DNA of 64,000 nucleotides, taken from the NCBI GenBank assembly GCA_007449985.2, contig VIIQ02000746.1, positions 1 to 64,000 on the forward strand, given 5' to 3'. Positions 8,649 to 20,270 of the stretch are shown here, piece after piece. The stretch is from Desmodesmus armatus (Eukaryota; Chlorophyta; Chlorophyceae; Sphaeropleales; Scenedesmaceae). The position numbers were made by a program, and so were the translations under genes. Under the pieces are notes generated by a model. It saw nothing but the letters and a program-made list of their open reading frames with translations, searched no databases and had not been told where the DNA came from. Numbering within the stretch: the stretch's first letter is position 1; each line of letters begins with the position of its first letter.

Positions 8649-11600
8649 CTAAACTGTGTCTGCCAGTGTAAGTGTCAGCCTGGCACCCTGGGTCGGGTCC
8701 CAAACAAGGGCGGCTTTGGCCACCCTGTACCCCACATACTGGGACATCTTGTGGGACTTGCCAAAAAGAATTCTGATCTCTCTGCCTGACTTGCCAGCTT
8801 TCTTGTACGCTTTGACCTGCCACTGCCCCAGCTGCCGGCCGCTTTGGCCCTGCTGCCCTGCACACGGCAGGAACATGCACGGTGTAATCAGGCTGTATAA
8901 ACAAGTTTTTCCTGCACGTTCCTTGCACAGCGCACACTCCAATCACTCCATGATGTGGTGACTGTCTTGAACAACCAGCACATGACATATCATAGATGGT
9001 GTGGCATTATACCATGAGCTGCGACAAAGGCTACCGACATGTGTGTGGCACCAACAATGCCGATATTAAGCTTTGTCCACCCAACACCCTGTCACACACC
9101 AGCTTGCTCTGAGCGGCTCACCTGGGCCGTTCATCAAGGTGAGAGTCAACTTCAGGGGGTAGGTGGTGTCAGCTGGCAGCTGAGAGCAGATGAGCACCCT
9201 GGGGATGACATATGCGCCCTGTTTGCTCCCATCTGAGCATATGTGGCCAGCCTGCAAGGCAATCACGGCACAAGCATGCTGCAGGTAAAAGAGTCCAGAA
9301 GTCAGCTGGTCAGCACATGCAGTGCAGCCACTGAAAGGCATTGGTGCGAGCGTGTTGGGCTGGCAAGCGGCAGCTGCAGACCATGCTTGCAGCTGGGCAT
9401 CAGGCTCAAATTGCAGCAGGATGCGTGCACTGGATCATGGCAGTGCTTGCAGCAAAACGGTACCAATCAAAGACAGCCTGTCAACTTTTGACTGTGACGA
9501 TTTGCCAACCAGCAGCTGTGGTAGGCATAGAATATTACTTTGAAGCAGGGGGGGGCACTTCAGTCAACTTTGGACACTATGCTGGACTTTGACTTGGTAC
9601 TTTCACAGATGGTTAACATCCTAAATAACATATACAAAGAAATTTTCGGCCATCTGAGCAGCTTGAAAATGGGGGGGTGGGTGGGTGGGTCAAGCTGGGT
9701 TTCAATAAATTCCTGGCATGCTGCAAACTTTTTGTAGGAGCATCCGATGAAGCTGGGAGTTTGCCCATCCAAAAGCTATCGACAAACTGAGTTGATTCAA
9801 GCATGTTCTGAGCATCTCCAAATACGATTTACCCCCGAGGCTGCCCATGCCAGTACTATAGCCGTGGCACGGTGCCGATGTCAGTACCCAGACATGCGCC
9901 ACAAGAGTGCACAGACCAGCACCAAGTCAGCCTCCAGCACCAACGTTCCCTATGAATCCCCCCCGTGTGACAGTGACCCACCAGCTGTGGTTTGGAAGTA
10001 CCACATGCTGTCTCACTGGCAGCAAATGCACCTAGACCATCAGCTGACAGCAGAGGAGCAGCAAGACGGGTGTGTCACTGCTACAGAGTTTGAGCAGGTT
10101 GTGAGCACACATGTACTGAATAAGCCTGCTGATTGGATGTACCAACTGTGCTGTTTCAGGTGTGTTTCTAGGGCTGCACAGATGCTGTGCCGCACAGGTC
10201 TCTTGACTGATAGACCACAGCAACACTCCTGTGGCCATCTGAGTACCTCAGGAAACATGTTGAATATATACCATAACACTTTGGACCTTGCATAGGCCAG
10301 CTACAAGACGTTCAGAGGGCATTTAGGGGTGGGTGGGTGGGTGGGGGGTCCCACTTTTGACTTCTTAGCATAGTGTCCAAAAACAACCTTAGCGCCCCCC
10401 CCCCCCTGCTTGAAGTGTCACCCTGTTGCAGCTGGTCACCAACTGACCCTTTGCTGTGCCATAGCATGCAGTGCACGGTCCATCCACAGTCCAGTGCAAA
10501 CCAAGGGCCAACCCCGCCTGCTCACCGGAGCCACCTCTGGCACGCTGCCAGGGAACACCTGCACGCCCGGCCCCTCACCAGCACGGCTGATCCTCTTGGC
10601 AAAATTGTTTGTGCGCAAGTTGCCTGCCTCAGGTGAGGCTGGCATAACGTGCAGCAAAAGCTGGAGCCCTTGACTGCTGAAGAGCTGCACACAGCACAAC
10701 ATGACACAACTTGAGTAGTCACAGAACAGCTACTTGAGGGGCTGAATGATTTCAGTTTCCTGTTAGCGTGGCAGATCAATCTGCGAGTCAAACACACACC
10801 AGATGGCTAAAGTGACATTCCCAGTCCACAAAACCTTATCAGATTCTGGGAATGCATGCTGTGATGATTGATTCCTGCCAAACAAAGAAGCCCATCACCT
10901 AGTCACTGCGCTACTGCAGCAGCGCACCCGTTCTTGCAGGACCACCGCGTGAGGGGCACCACCACCCGCCAGCGCCTGCAGGATTCTCTGTCTGGGGAGC
11001 TGAACCACTTGCAGCTGTTTTCCCCCCTTGCCGTGCAGCTTTCCTTCTTTCGTGCGGGTTAGGAAAACCTGAAAAGGCCCAAGTGCGTGAGTTGTGCTGA
11101 CTGCTCCCCAGCCTGCAAATTGTGCTGCTTGCTGCGGCTGCTGCATGACAGGATGCTGCTACACATACCCCTTAATGTCCCAATCAGCTGGGTGTATCAT
11201 CAGGGACACCAGAGCTGAGCAGCTGCCACGTACATACTGGATGGCGTCAATGTCTGTGCACAGCGAGCTGGCTGCTGTGATGTTACGATTTCGTGCTAAC
11301 AGTAAGTAGCACCAGACAAGATGGGAGTAGGGTTTGTGCAAGGTGGCCCCCTTGTCTGCCAAGGTTGCATGGTGTAGCGCTCCTGGTGTGGCAGCTCCTG
11401 CAAGCTCTGCAGCTGCTGCTGGTTTATCTGACAAAGACGCAATGTCTTGTGGCAGTTGCTGCAGCCCCCTGCCTGTGCGCTGTTGCTGCCTGCGGACTAG
11501 CCTGCTGCCACTGCTGGCCTCCTGCGTAGTGTTGGCTGTTGCTGAGCCCCCATGGCCTCTGCTCTGTGTGTATGAGTCTGTGGTGGCTGCCCGCCTGCCA

Positions 11601-11650
11601 TATGAACTGTCAGCATTCTGCCGGCTGTGGGCTTGCCTCAGCACACACGC
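8649..11650 (-). pseudogene. Q/A-rich family copy P2, with premature stops
   Basis: Four exons align with P1 in order and phase (minus strand): 10928-11650, 10526-10684, 9122-9251 and 8649-8857. The first exon has an in-frame TAG at 11159-11161 where the sister copy P3 reads Leu (GYV-stop versus GYVLQHP). The last exon ends with TAG at 8649 (LTLTLADTV-stop) where P1 continues into a long tail. Splice sites remain good: acceptors TGCAG, donors GTGCGC and GTGAGC. Blocks shared with P1 include VLICSQLPADTTYPL and LTLTL. The copy lost coding ability recently enough to keep its structure. The family function is unknown. Confidence 0.65.
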
Positions 11651-12483
11651 CTGCAGGCGAAGGACAGCAGCACACCATCAGTGGTTGAGCCGCTGCACAG
11701 CCCGTCACTGATCATCAGGGCAAGCAGTTGCTTCCTTCAAGCAAGTCAAACCTGCATAGTTTCTGTGCTGGCCGCTTCCCTCTGGTAAGTGGCCACCTAC
11801 CATGGATCCTGTCTTTGACTCCCTCACCTGCTGTGCCCAACTCCATGCCTCCACTCCCCACCCCCGCCGTGCAGTTCTCAAGGTTGCGCATAAAGTAGGA
11901 ATCATTTTGGATGTTGTTGGGAGAACGGGGTATCAGGAGCGCACTGCTGACTGCTGTACGCACTCGGCAGGGTCGTGATCTGAAGCGATCTGAACGTGGA
12001 CGTGACCTCGTTCCGTTTGACTGTGTAAGCAAGCTGGGTTCAAATGAGTGGGAGGTTGGGGGGTTGGGTGAATGGAGTTTGAATTGTGCGGGGTGGGCTG
12101 GAAGCGGCGACGGTGGCAGGTGCTGTGGGTTGAGGTGGCAGGTGCTGTGGGTTGAGGTTGATCACCAAGGTTTTACCGCCATTGAACATTGCGCTGCTGA
12201 CAGCTTCACGATCACAGCAATTGTTCAAGAGGTTACCTGTTAGTATGGGAGTCTGCTCCTTGAACAGCCAACCTATCAATCATGCATGACTGCACATGTC
12301 GTGTGATCAGGGTTGGAAATCGCCCTTTTTAGCGCCGCTGAGCAGAAGCAGGTCACGTCGTTCACCAGGAACCAAATTGAAAAGCACAGGTGGAGGCCTT
12401 CCTTCACGGCACTGCTGAAAGCTTGCATCACCCTGAGAGCACAGTTGGCACCCCAGCAGCACACTCGTAGTCTTCAACAGCCC
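11651..12483. other. intergenic; short tandem duplication near 12112
   Basis: No gene is supported here. A 24-bp unit (ggtggcaggtgctgtgggttga) is repeated twice in tandem at about 12112-12160. The remainder lacks splice-bounded open frames. The interval separates the minus-strand P2 copy from the plus-strand LRR-like gene, so promoters for both may lie here. Confidence 0.4.
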
Positions 12484-15195
12484 ATGGAGGTGAGCTTTGT
12501 ACTCCTGCACAATTCTGCGTTCCAGCCCCTGTATAGCCGTGCAAGGCAGCAGCCTGGTATTGCTAGGAAGCGGTGTGTCAACTGGAGGAGAGAAGCTGTC
12601 GTGACTGCTGCTCTGGCCTCTGTGCAGGAAGTCCCAGCAGCCCCAGCACCTGCAGGAGGCAGCGGCCAGCAGTCACACCTCCTGCGCTGCCTGTCGCAGC
12701 TGAACGATGACGTGCTGGCATCATACCTGCTGCCCAAACTGGTGCAGCAGGGGTCTGCAGGCGCAGTGGCCCTGTCCTGCAGCCAGCTGCGCAGGCTGTG
12801 CCAGCACAACACACAGCACATCGTCCTAAGCAGGCAGCTGCAGGATGCTGACAACCCCTGCCAAAGCCCAGAGCTCGCCAGGCAGTTGGTGGCAGCCTTC
12901 CCCAACTGCACGTCCCTGGACTTTGCATGGGCCAGCAGCAGCATGGCGAATGTGTACCGCAGCATCGGTCAGCTGTTGGCAGGGTGAGTGCAATGGACTA
13001 CTGCTGCAGGGTGGCTTCTTGCAATTGCCGCAGTCGCGCCTGCTTGCAGCCGTCCCAGTTGGAAGGACAGCTTCCATCCAGGCGGAAGTGTTTGCTCCAT
13101 TTCAGACGGACACGTGCCTGCCATTTTGTGCTGGGCGTTGCCCAAGAGTCAGGCAGCTGTGCAAATGGCCGTCTGTGCTTTGCTCCTGACCTGCTGCACT
13201 TTCCACTGTTGTGCTCATGGTGCTGTGCTGGTGCGCTGTGCAGGCTGCCCCACCTCAGCACCATCAGCATCAAGCTTGAAGGCGACGGCAGTGAATGTGA
13301 CCTGGATCCTGTGCTGGCCCAGCTGCTCATGCATGCAACAGGCCTGCACAGCTTGAGCCTGCAGCTCAACACAGGCTGGGAGGACAACCCTGTGGCGTGG
13401 GCCTCACTGGGCAAGCTGGCCAGCCTGACAAAGCTGCAGGTCTCATTCGATGATGTGGTGAGGCCCTATGTGGTTGGGGGGTAGCCATGCAGGGTTGCAA
13501 CAAGAAAGGGTGCTGACTGTACAACCGCTCTTACATGCTGCGCTATGTCTGCGCATGGGTAGGCTGGCTGCAGGACACACCATGCTGTGCCCTTAGGTTG
13601 CCACACGCTTTGTATGCAGCATAATCATGCCTCTGGTGTCAAACTGGTGTAATGGGGCAAGGTCATTGATAGCTTTGCAGCCTGACCTCACTAAAGTAGG
13701 CTTGCTTGCATTTGGAAAAACTATTGCAAACCAAAGTGACGGATAGGACACTGTCATGCGTATGGTCCAACCTGCGCTGAAACATGCAGCATGCTGTTCA
13801 GCAAGCGTCCCTGATCGCATTCATACGACTGCGTCTGTGGCAGACTTCAAATCGGCAGCAGCAGATGCTCAGTCACCCTACTGGCAGGACCTTGACTGTG
13901 CTGCACGCCTTATCCGCCTGCCGTCCTGCAGATTGGTGATGGGCCCTGCAGCGAGCCCAACCTGCAGCACCTGGCGGGCCTGAGCAACCTGCAGTCCCTG
14001 TGTGTGTGTGTCGGCAGCACGGTCAGAGGGTTTTAAGCGAGGTGATGAAGAGCAGCAGCTGTTCCAGGGGCAGCTGACGTGTCTCACTGAGCTGCACCTG
14101 CCGCTGTGGCTTCTGAACGACGTCAACCGTGTAAGTCACTGTAGCAGCTTGTGTCACTTGCAGCTGCGTACAGGAGAGGTAGCTGGGCCGCTGTCACCTT
14201 GGATGTGGGAAGCAAGGGATTGGGACTCGTTGGCAAGGTTTACCTGCCTTACACGCCTGCATCTTGATGTGGATCTTGCGGACATGGTAGTGCAAATCAA
14301 TGGGCAGTTGCGTACAATGGGTGATGCGGGCGTGTACTATGATGTGCTTAGGCAGCTGCCGGCCCTGCGTGCGGTTGGTGCGCACATGTGGCCAGCCAGC
14401 GCCCTGCCAGTGCTGCAGAGCCTAACCCAGGTGACAGCTGTGTATGGGGGCTGGAAAGTGCCTGCTGATGTTGATGTTGGGGAGTCTGTCTGTCCGCACA
14501 TCAGGGAGGTTGGTGAAGTATGGATAGGATTTCCTGTCCAGGCTTTCCCCAACCTCACCAGCGCCACGTTTTCCTGGATGTTTGTTGAACACATGCTGTC
14601 TTTGAGCCGCCACTGCACTGGTTTGCAAAAGTTGGCCTTGACCCCATCAGCGCAGGGTGGGATGCTGATGTCGGGATCTCCTGCTGCTCGAATGGCGGCA
14701 ATGAAAGCTTTGGCAGACCTGCAGCATTTGACACACCTTGAGCTGGCACCAGACAATGACTGCGAGCTCATGGGCTTCCTAAGTGCGGCAGCTGTGGGCA
14801 CCCTGCGGCTGCGCTATCTGAGTGTACGGGGGCCACTGTCAGTGTTTGGGCTGATGCAGCTGCTGAGCGTGCGTGGCTTGCAAGAGCTGTCTGTGCACCT
14901 CACTAGCAGCAGGGTCAAGTTCTTGGTTGAAGAAGTAGGCGCGTGGCTTGTGGGCTTGGCACTGGTGCCCAGGGTTAATGTGCTTCTTTACTCACAGGAG
15001 CAGGTGGACGTGGTGGCTGCTGTTAGGCAGTGGGCAGCACGGGTCGACCTACCTTTGCCGGCTGTGCTGAAGGTGTCTCTCCTGCCGCGTGGACCCTATG
15101 TCTATAGGGCGGGTGGTGGTGATGATGATGATGATGATGATGGTGGTGGTGGCGGCGGTGGTGGTGGTGGTGATGGCGGTGGTCATGATGATTGA
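12484..15195 (+). CDS. F-box/LRR-like protein with Asp/Gly tail
   Basis: Proposed exons are ATGGAG at 12484-12489, 12628-12983, 13244-13457 and 13932-15195; phases agree up to 13457. The second exon reads LLRCLSQLNDDVLASYLLPKL, similar to the F-box-like opening of many algal LRR proteins. Later exons hold leucine-rich repeats such as LTCLTELHLPLWLL, FTCLTRLHLDVDL and LQHLTHLELAPD. The C-terminus is a run of Asp then Gly coded by GAT/GGT repeats (15119-15185), ending TGA at 15195. Such proteins usually recruit substrates to SCF ubiquitin ligases; here the F-box is weak, so that is inference. One concern: the frame entering exon 4 (ATT 13932) and the frame of its long LRR part differ by one base, and the change falls at a TGTGTGTG tract near 14001-14011. 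This may be a frameshift or a missed small intron. Start codon choice is uncertain. Confidence 0.65.
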
Positions 15196-15373
15196 GATGA
15201 TGAAAGTGATGATGGGGATCTGGCAGCGATGGTGATGTGGATGGGGATGGTGTTGGCGGGCATGGTCTGCATGGGGTCAATGCTTTCAGTTTTGGCGTTC
15301 ATGAGGACGAGGAGCCTCCTGAGGGCAAGTGGATCTAGCTCAGTTTGTACCAAGATCACAGTCTTTGCCAAGA

Positions 15374-15745
15374 GCACTGTGCGTGGCTTGCAGGAGCTGT
15401 CTGTGCACCTCACCTGCAGCAGGGTCGCCTTCCCTTTTGGGGTGTAACGCGTTGTTTGTGGGCTCGGCGGCAGTGCCTAAGGTTTCCTTGCTGCTTTGCT
15501 CAGAGGAGCAGCTTGCCAGGGTGATTGCTGTGCAAACTTGGGCACACGTTCTCTCTTCCCCCTGCCAACTGTGCTGAGGGTCTGTATGCTGCCACGTGTT
15601 AGTGATGCCATTGATTCTGGTACGGATGATGTTCAAAGTGACTCAGATGGTGGTGACAGCGATGGTGACTGGGTTGATGCCAGTGATGGTGCTGATGGTG
15701 ATGCTTCGCCCAGCTCTGCCAAGAGCACACATCTGCTCAAATGAT
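15374..15745 (+). pseudogene. partial duplicate of the LRR gene's 3' end
   Basis: From 15378 (gtgcgtggcttgcaggagct) the sequence repeats, with substitutions and indels, the segment 14868-15110 of the gene just upstream, including RGLQELSVHLT, the LCSEEQ/LYSQEQ block and the LPRV/LPRG end. It also ends in an Asp/Gly/Ser-rich run, differently arranged (DDVQSDSDGGDSDGD), and then a stop. Frames are broken (TAA near 15447). It is a decayed tandem copy of the last part of the gene, or a lost additional terminal exon. Confidence 0.7.
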
Positions 15746-16135
15746 GAAGTACAATGCTGCACAGTCCAGACTCGTCTGTTTACATCACTGTTCAAACAAC
15801 AATTTTGCAGCAGGACAGGTGGGACAACAGGCACTACGCAGATGCCATGCTAGCAGTATGTATCTTGAGCCATACAGAACCATAAAGAAGGCAGTCACGC
15901 GCGTCAACACAGTAAGTTTTAACGATAAGGCCGTCCACCAGCCTGGTGTGGCCAACAACACAGTCGATATCAACCGGGCCTGGCTTGGACAGCTACTGGG
16001 TGACCTAATTCTACCGTAGTATGGGACATAGCAACACAGGCATCTTTCAACTCCCCTGATAGGTGCTAGTGGTGGGCATGCACATGCAACCTGAGCACAC
16101 AGCAGGCTTGGTGACCATGCGGCCATCTCCATCGT
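15746..16135. other. intergenic between LRR duplicate and P1
   Basis: No supported gene. The two flanking units converge here (the plus-strand LRR duplicate and the minus-strand P1 tail), so this should hold 3' ends. Confidence 0.4.
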
Positions 16136-18319
16136 TCACCTTCTTCTGCTGCAAGGGGTGTGACAGGGAGTTAGGGGGGTTCGCGCCCCCTTGCGGCAAC
16201 AAGCCACACTTGCAGCCACAAGACAATGCGTGCCTAGCTGCTGTCGCTGATGAGGTCTTCTAGTGCAGCCACCACAGCGCCCGGCAACTGCTGCCTGCAC
16301 ATACGTGTACATGCACCGCAACTGGCTCAGCTGGCCTGCAGTCACAGTCCCGCCACCCCCGGCCTGCCTGTATGGTCCCAAGGCGCCCCTGAGCTGCTCC
16401 ATGAGGCTGCTGTACTGCTGTGGGGGCAGCAGGCCCCTCAGCCCCTGATGCATGAAGCACACCAGCGCCTGCTCCATGATGGCAGGGCAGCGGGCGTCAG
16501 GTAGCACCAGACCAGCAGGCAGGAGGCGGGCTTGGGGGCCCTGGGGACTGTCAGCTGCTGCTGCTGGCTGGGGTGGGACAATCAGGGCTGCAGGCTGGCG
16601 CATTGCTGCTGGTGCTGCTGGTGGTCCAGGGGCTGCAGGTGCTGATGCTGTCGGCTGCAGCTGTTGGGGCAGCTGCTGGGTGTTGGGTACGTGTGGCTGC
16701 CCCTCATCTTCACCATCAGAGTCAGTTATGAGGTCAATTACTGGTGGCTCCTGCTTGACCACTACAGGGGCCAGGGCTGGGGCAGGCGCTGCATGTGTGG
16801 CCGATGCACCCAGGGTGTTGTGCCCTGCAGCCATGGCAGGAGTGTGTGCTGCTGCCAGGGCCATGGCCTGAGCCAAGCCAGCAGTCTCCTGCTTGATCCT
16901 CACAGATGCTGCAGCTGCTGCTGGGGCTGGGTGTGTGGGTGCTGATGCAGCTGCTGGTAGTGCCGCTGGCCCGGCAGGAACACTCCGTGGCGGGGCATCT
17001 GTGAAGGCTGGGGGCATCTGAGTGGCACCAGGCTGGTATTGTGGCAGCGGCGGCGGTTGGTGCTGGTGCTGCAGCTCAACATTGAAAGCCTGCTGCCGCT
17101 GCTGCTGCCGAGTTGGTTGGTCAACTTGCATAGAGCTGCAGCCTTGGCCTGCTGCTGTCACCCCACGGCCATCTGCTGCAGCAAACAAAGCTGATGGTGC
17201 TGCAGGTGGGACTGCTGGTGCGAAAGAGGGAGCCTGACTCATGCCAGCAGCCTCCTGCTTTATCATGACAGATGCTGGTGCTGCTGCAGCTGCTGCAGAC
17301 ATCACTGCTGGCTCACCAGCAGCGGCGGCTGCTGCATCTGTCCTGCAGCTGGCAGGGGGCATCTGACCCACAACAGCACCTGGCAGCTGCATGGGTGGTG
17401 TCACTGCCAGTGTGTGGCGGCCTGGCGGCTGCTGGGGCTGCAGCACTGGCACTGTTGGGGGCGCAGGCAGGACACGTGCAACCTGTGACAGCTGCTCATG
17501 CTGCAGCTGTGGGTGCACGTGCTGCTGGGGCCCAGCTCCTGTGGTTGCCTGCTGCTGTTGAACCGGCAGGTCCACCTGCATTGGGGCGCAGGCTGCACCG
17601 CCTGCTGCTGGGGCAGCTAGCGTTTCACCAGCTGCTGCGTTGGGGTTGTCAGTGGCAGTGGCAGCCTGAGGTGCTGTGTGGCACAAGCTGTTGCCGCTCC
17701 CTGAGTCAGCAGCACTGGCAGGCTGCTGCAGCAGCTGCAGCCTAGTCTTCTTGCTGCTGCTTGGGGTTGCCGGCTGCAGTGCTGCTGCTGCTGCTGCCAT
17801 GGACCCCGGGCCTTGTGTTGCAGCAGCACTGCCCCCACCACCCTGCTGCTCACTCCCCTCCAGCTGTGCTGCAGGCCTCTTTGCTGGCAGGGCTGGCTGC
17901 TGCTGTGAGGGAGCACTGCTGGGCTGGCTTGGTGGCACCACACCCAGCTGCGGCTGTTGCGGTGCTGGTGCTGCTCCTGTCTGGCCTGACAGCGGGCCTG
18001 CCGGGTGGCCATCCGCCAGCTCACCAACATCACCTGCAGCTGCACTGATACCGGCTGCAGGAGTGTCACTAATGGCTGAGGGGTTGACAGGGGCTGATGA
18101 CGGAACGTGAGTGTTGGCTGCTGCTGCTGGTGCTGCGAGAGCAGGTGCCCCTGCTGCAGCACTTGCTAATGTATTGAGCACAGGGTCAGCTGGCGCAGCA
18201 CTAGTCTCTGCCAGTGTGAGGGTCAGATGGACATCCTGGGTGGAGCTGTGAGAAAGCGAGGCTGTGGCAATGCTGCGGCCCACAAATGCTGCCAGTGGAT
18301 GTGCCTTGCTCAAGTCAAT
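16136..18319 (-). CDS. long Q/A/P-rich tail with SUMO-acceptor sites and a SIM
   Basis: An open frame of about 727 codons after the TAA, rich in Gln, Ala and Pro. Its beginning (SKAHPLAAFVGRSIA, LTLTLAET) matches the last exon of P2. It contains three psi-K-x-E type SUMO-acceptor motifs (VMIKQEA, VRIKQET, VVKQEPP). The last is directly followed by VIDLITDSDGEDE, a textbook SUMO-interacting motif of hydrophobic core plus acidic flank; PIAS/SIZ ligases carry a similar VIDLT-acid motif. No SP-RING zinc ligands are visible, so I do not call it a SUMO ligase. Near the 3' end the reading turns Cys/Arg-rich, so the true end may be an earlier splice. No ATG of good quality starts this frame, so separate translation is doubtful. 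Confidence 0.5.
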   Translation of the reverse strand: MDLSKAHPLAAFVGRSIATASLSHSSTQDVHLTLTLAETSAAPADPVLNTLASAAAGAPALAAPAAAANTHVPSSAPVNPSAISDTPAAGISAAAGDVGELADGHPAGPLSGQTGAAPAPQQPQLGVVPPSQPSSAPSQQQPALPAKRPAAQLEGSEQQGGGGSAAATQGPGSMAAAAAALQPATPSSSKKTRLQLLQQPASAADSGSGNSLCHTAPQAATATDNPNAAAGETLAAPAAGGAACAPMQVDLPVQQQQATTGAGPQQHVHPQLQHEQLSQVARVLPAPPTVPVLQPQQPPGRHTLAVTPPMQLPGAVVGQMPPASCRTDAAAAAAGEPAVMSAAAAAAPASVMIKQEAAGMSQAPSFAPAVPPAAPSALFAAADGRGVTAAGQGCSSMQVDQPTRQQQRQQAFNVELQHQHQPPPLPQYQPGATQMPPAFTDAPPRSVPAGPAALPAAASAPTHPAPAAAAASVRIKQETAGLAQAMALAAAHTPAMAAGHNTLGASATHAAPAPALAPVVVKQEPPVIDLITDSDGEDEGQPHVPNTQQLPQQLQPTASAPAAPGPPAAPAAMRQPAALIVPPQPAAAADSPQGPQARLLPAGLVLPDARCPAIMEQALVCFMHQGLRGLLPPQQYSSLMEQLRGALGPYRQAGGGGTVTAGQLSQLRCMYTYVQAAVAGRCGGCTRRPHQRQQLGTHCLVAASVACCRKGARTPLTPCHTPCSRRR

Positions 18320-20270
18320 TTATGAAGTACGGCGGCTCGTTGAAGCTGTGACCTGCCATGCACCCAGGTGTGGCCCGGCCTGGTGCTGCTGCCCTGTAAA
18401 CAAGACGCACATGTGGGAGTTGCAACCAGAAAACAATGTCAACTACGACATGGATCCCCGGGATGATGATCATTTTCATGCCACATCAACATATTTGAAG
18501 CTACTAGGATATCCACCGCTACCATTGTATTGTCCTGTATGTAGTTAATGGCCATCATGGCGCATTCAGCACATGGTCGTCGCCCACATGCTTGAAGCTC
18601 ACCTGGGCTGCCCATCAGGGTCAGGGTCAGCTGGAAGGGGTAGGTGGTGTCAGCTGGCAGCTGGGAGCAGATGAGCGCCCTGGGGATGATGAATGTAATC
18701 TGTGCCCCACTTGAAGCAATGCTACCAACCTGCAAGTGCAACACATGCTGAATCATTTCAACCAAAAGCGCCTGGTGGTGGTCAAGTGGCCAGCACAGGC
18801 TGCCTTGCACACACTCACAGGGTTGTTGCCAACGTGGTGTAATGGTGCTGCAATGCTCGGATGAAGACTCTTGCTATCGACCTCAAGGTGGCTCAGGCCT
18901 GTAGCCCCAAGCCGCAACTCTAAACAGCGTGCCCAGCAGGAACTTTGGGTAATCCATGAGTAACAGCGTGAGTTGCTGCATTGGTGTCAATCACCGATCT
19001 GGATTGCCGCCGTGTTGGTGCTGGTCACATCTTAGGCCATGATGTATGCACGGCGCCATTCAGATTATGACCACCTCACCTGAGCCACCTCTTTCACGCT
19101 GCCAGGGAACACCTGCAGACCCCGACCATCACCAGCACGGTCTATCAGCTTGCCGTTATATTTGTCATGCTGCTTGCTTGCGTCAGGGGCCTCCTGATGT
19201 GGCACAGGCATGATGTGCAGCAGGAAGCCAGGCCCGCCGCCGCTGGAGAGCTGCGTACAACACCACATATCGTTCGCAGCCCGCAGTGTCAGACGCCAGC
19301 CCAATGCACCAAACCCCCTCTCCCTGGGTTGCATCATCATGATGCATCTGGCAGATGACATGTCAACTCATGCAGCTGCCTGACAAACAGCTTGCAAGCT
19401 TTGGCCGTTGTGCTGCTGTTCTGGCGCATTCCTTACCAGCACTGTGGTTCCGCCAGGCCCTGCTGGATTCTAACAGGGCATGCCTGTGAGACATGCAGTG
19501 CAACGCCTATGACAGGTTGCCGCAACACAACGCATGCAAAGTGCATAACCCTCTCAAAGGGGACTGTGGCAGCGCACCCGCTCCTGAAGGACGATAGCGT
19601 GGGGAGTTCTATCACACTTCAGTGACTTCCTGATGCTGCGCAGAGGGAGCTGCTGCAGCCTCAGCTGTCCTCCGGGTTTGTGCGCAAGGGTAGCCTCACG
19701 CGGTACCAAAGACTGAGCAGTGCTTGTGCTGGCTGCTGCGGCGGCTGAGGCTTGCGCTGCTGCCTGCTGCTGCATGACAGGATGCTGCAGGATGTAACCT
19801 TTGACGTCCCACTCAGCTGGGTGTTTCCAAAAGGAAACCTCAACTGAGCAGCTGCCGTTCACACTCTGGAGCTTCTCAATGTCTGTGCATAGGGCGTTGC
19901 ACGCACAAAACTTTTGCTGGATGTTACGATGGCACCAGAGGAAGTGGGAGTGGGGCTGGTGCGAGATGGGGCCTTGATTCAGTGTGCCTGATGGGAGGGC
20001 TGCTTGCGTGGCAGGGTCTACTGCCACTGCTGCTGCTGCTTCTGCTGCTGAATCTGCCAAAGCCCCACTTGTGGACGGAGCTTGCTGCTGCTGCCTGCGC
20101 ATCCGCCTGGCGCCCTGACCCCTGCTCCCGCTGCTAGCCTCTGAGTCACTGTCGTCTGTGTCTGATCCTCCCTCACTGCTGCTCCAGGTGTCTGAGCCTG
20201 TGGTGGCTGTCTGGCTGCCTCCAGACCTAGCAGCAGCCTTCCTGACTTGGGCTTGCCTCAGGACACTCGT
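16136..20270 (-). pseudogene. Q/A-rich family copy P1, most complete copy, one in-frame stop
   Basis: Minus-strand exons by splice signals and phase: 19578-20270 (231 codons; acidic Ser stretch, CTDIEKLQSVNGSC, ends CGG|GTGCGC), 19080-19250, 18603-18729 (RALICSQLPADTTYPF, LTLTL), and 18393 leftwards. In this last exon the frame starts GQQHQAGPHLGAWQV, parallel to P2, and meets TAA at 18320-18322, then stays open from 18319 to 16136. P2 reads through the same place without a stop, so the TAA looks like a mutation. Other possibilities are an unseen tiny intron or a second protein starting downstream. The 5' end of the gene, right of 20270, was not found. The family is unrecognised; low-complexity Q/A/P content and SUMO motifs suggest a chromatin or transcription factor role (inference only). 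Confidence 0.6.

Noticed and set aside
18603..18729. Likeness of IPRALICSQLPAD to part of an SP-RING (PIAS) domain
   Set aside because: The zinc ligands before and after are missing and P2 does not restore them, so the short likeness is probably chance.
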